Assembly: GCA_021802745.1 (NCBI GenBank)
Contig: JAJZRK010000022.1
Span: forward strand, 1 to 21,753
Length of the DNA: 21,753 nucleotides
Source of the DNA: a bacterium
Lineage (GTDB): Bacteria > Gemmatimonadota > Gemmatimonadetes > Gemmatimonadales > Gemmatimonadaceae
Direction: 5' to 3'
The notes beneath the pieces are model-generated. The model saw only the letters and a program-made list of their open reading frames with translations. It searched no databases and was not told where the DNA came from. A program made the position numbers and the translations under genes. Positions 21,068 to 21,753 of the stretch are shown here, one piece after another (the first letter of the stretch is position 1; each line of letters starts with the position of its first letter).

Positions 21068-21753
21068 ATGAGCCATTCTGACATTCCCCAGCGCGCGCTC
21101 GGCACGCAGGGACTCCGCGTCTCTGCCGTCGGCCTCGGATGCATGGGCTTCTCGGAGTTCTACGGCGACGCCGCCTCGCGCGCAGCGGTGGACGGCGTGG
21201 CGGTGATCCATCACGCCATGGACCGCGGCATCACCCTGCTCGACACGGCCGACATGTACGGGCCGCACCTCAACGAGGAGCTCGTCGGGCGCGCCGTGCG
21301 CGGGCGCCGCGAGCACGTCGTGATCGCGACGAAGTTCGGCATCGTGCGCAACGCCGCCGATCCCGCGACGCGCGGCGTGAACGGCCGCCCGGAATACGTG
21401 CGCGCCTCGTGCGAGGGATCGCTCCGCCGGCTCGGCGTCGAGACCATTGACCTCTATTATCAGCATCGCCGCGACAAGACGATTCCCATCGAGGAGACCG
21501 TCGGCGCCATGGCGCAGCTGGTGCACGAGGGCAAGCTGCGCTTCATCGGCCTGTCCGAGGTGTCGGCGGAGACGCTGCGGCGCGCCCACGCGACGCACCC
21601 GATCACCGCGGTGCAGAGCGAGTGGTCGCTCTGGACGCGCGACTGGGAGCGCACGACATTCGCGACCGCGCGTGCGCTGGGCGTCGGCATCGTGCCCTAC
21701 AGCCCGCTTGGTCGCGGCTTCCTGACCGGCGCCATCACGGCCGACACGGACTT
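21068..21753 (+). CDS. Aldo/keto reductase, YakC/AKR13-like (3' end cut by window edge)
   Basis: The first 228 residues of an NADPH-type aldo/keto reductase (usual length about 320-335). The catalytic tetrad is visible: D59 in [10 protein letters not shown]64 in the same motif, K89 in ATKFG and H133 in LYYQHR. The start [22 protein letters not shown] is typical of the AKR13/YakC group, which reduces aldehydes and ketones. RFIGLSEVS and the later [12 protein letters not shown] are also family motifs. ATG 21068 is the first start; AGGT nine bases upstream may serve as ribosome site. It is divergent from copZ across the proposed CsoR operator, so copper could affect its expression. No missing residues in the visible part. 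Confidence 0.92.
   Translation, partial: MSHSDIPQRALGTQGLRVSAVGLGCMGFSEFYGDAASRAAVDGVAVIHHAMDRGITLLDTADMYGPHLNEELVGRAVRGRREHVVIATKFGIVRNAADPATRGVNGRPEYVRASCEGSLRRLGVETIDLYYQHRRDKTIPIEETVGAMAQLVHEGKLRFIGLSEVSAETLRRAHATHPITAVQSEWSLWTRDWERTTFATARALGVGIVPYSPLGRGFLTGAITADTD

Noticed and set aside
20555..21598. 347-residue reading that would fuse a long N-terminus to CopZ
   Set aside because: The extension is antisense to the reductase gene and then His/Pro/Cys repeats from the array. CopZ has its own ribosome site and normal length from 20770.

Overview
The window is about 21.7 kb of very GC-rich bacterial chromosome packed with short-spaced or overlapping genes. A TonB-dependent receptor, a beta-barrel protein, a lipoprotein and several Sec-exported periplasmic proteins show a Gram-negative (diderm) envelope. 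The family mix (DUF5117-type metzincin, exported M20 and M28 hydrolases, PilS/PilR-like pair) makes me lean towards Gemmatimonadota. That is an impression from gene content, not a proven assignment. No tRNA, rRNA, CRISPR array, insertion sequence or phage gene is visible.

Layout. 1-3042 (minus): a membrane PAS histidine kinase and a sigma-54 response regulator of PilS/PilR type, joined by a GTGA overlap; the regulator runs off the left edge. 3183-3617 (plus): ribosome-rescue factor ArfB. 3666-8485 (minus): four envelope genes (beta-barrel protein, metzincin protease, exported LolA-like protein, lipoprotein), mostly separated by strong hairpins. 8496-9180 (plus): hslR (Hsp15) and a 52-residue membrane protein. 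9263-9484 (minus): infA. 9807-16528 (plus): exported M20 amidohydrolase, PnuC transporter, NadR-type kinase, NarL-type histidine kinase, NarL-type response regulator, then a TonB-dependent receptor. The first five abut or overlap start-to-stop and look like one operon. 16766-17719 (minus): M28 peptidase. 17775-20770 (minus): copper operon copZ-copA-csoR. 21068 to the right edge (plus): divergent aldo/keto reductase.

How they work together. The copper operon is self-contained: CopZ carries Cu(I), CopA exports it, and CsoR at the operon end probably represses it. A 27-bp dyad with a C-tract core between copZ and the reductase is a good candidate CsoR operator. The copZ leader also contains a G-quadruplex-type tract and a 45-bp tandem repeat. 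In the 9807-16528 cluster, a pyridine-nucleotide (or similar vitamin) salvage pair is fused in one operon to a two-component system and lies next to an outer-membrane receptor. I read this as a possible sensed uptake route, which is inference.

Regulation. Promoter-like TANNNT boxes lie exactly five bases before the start codons of hslR and the M28 peptidase, and a near match lies before the lipoprotein gene. This suggests leaderless transcripts. The hslR/lipoprotein pair share a 16-bp palindrome whose two ends are their start codons. Many gene ends carry strong GC hairpins without the usual T tract.
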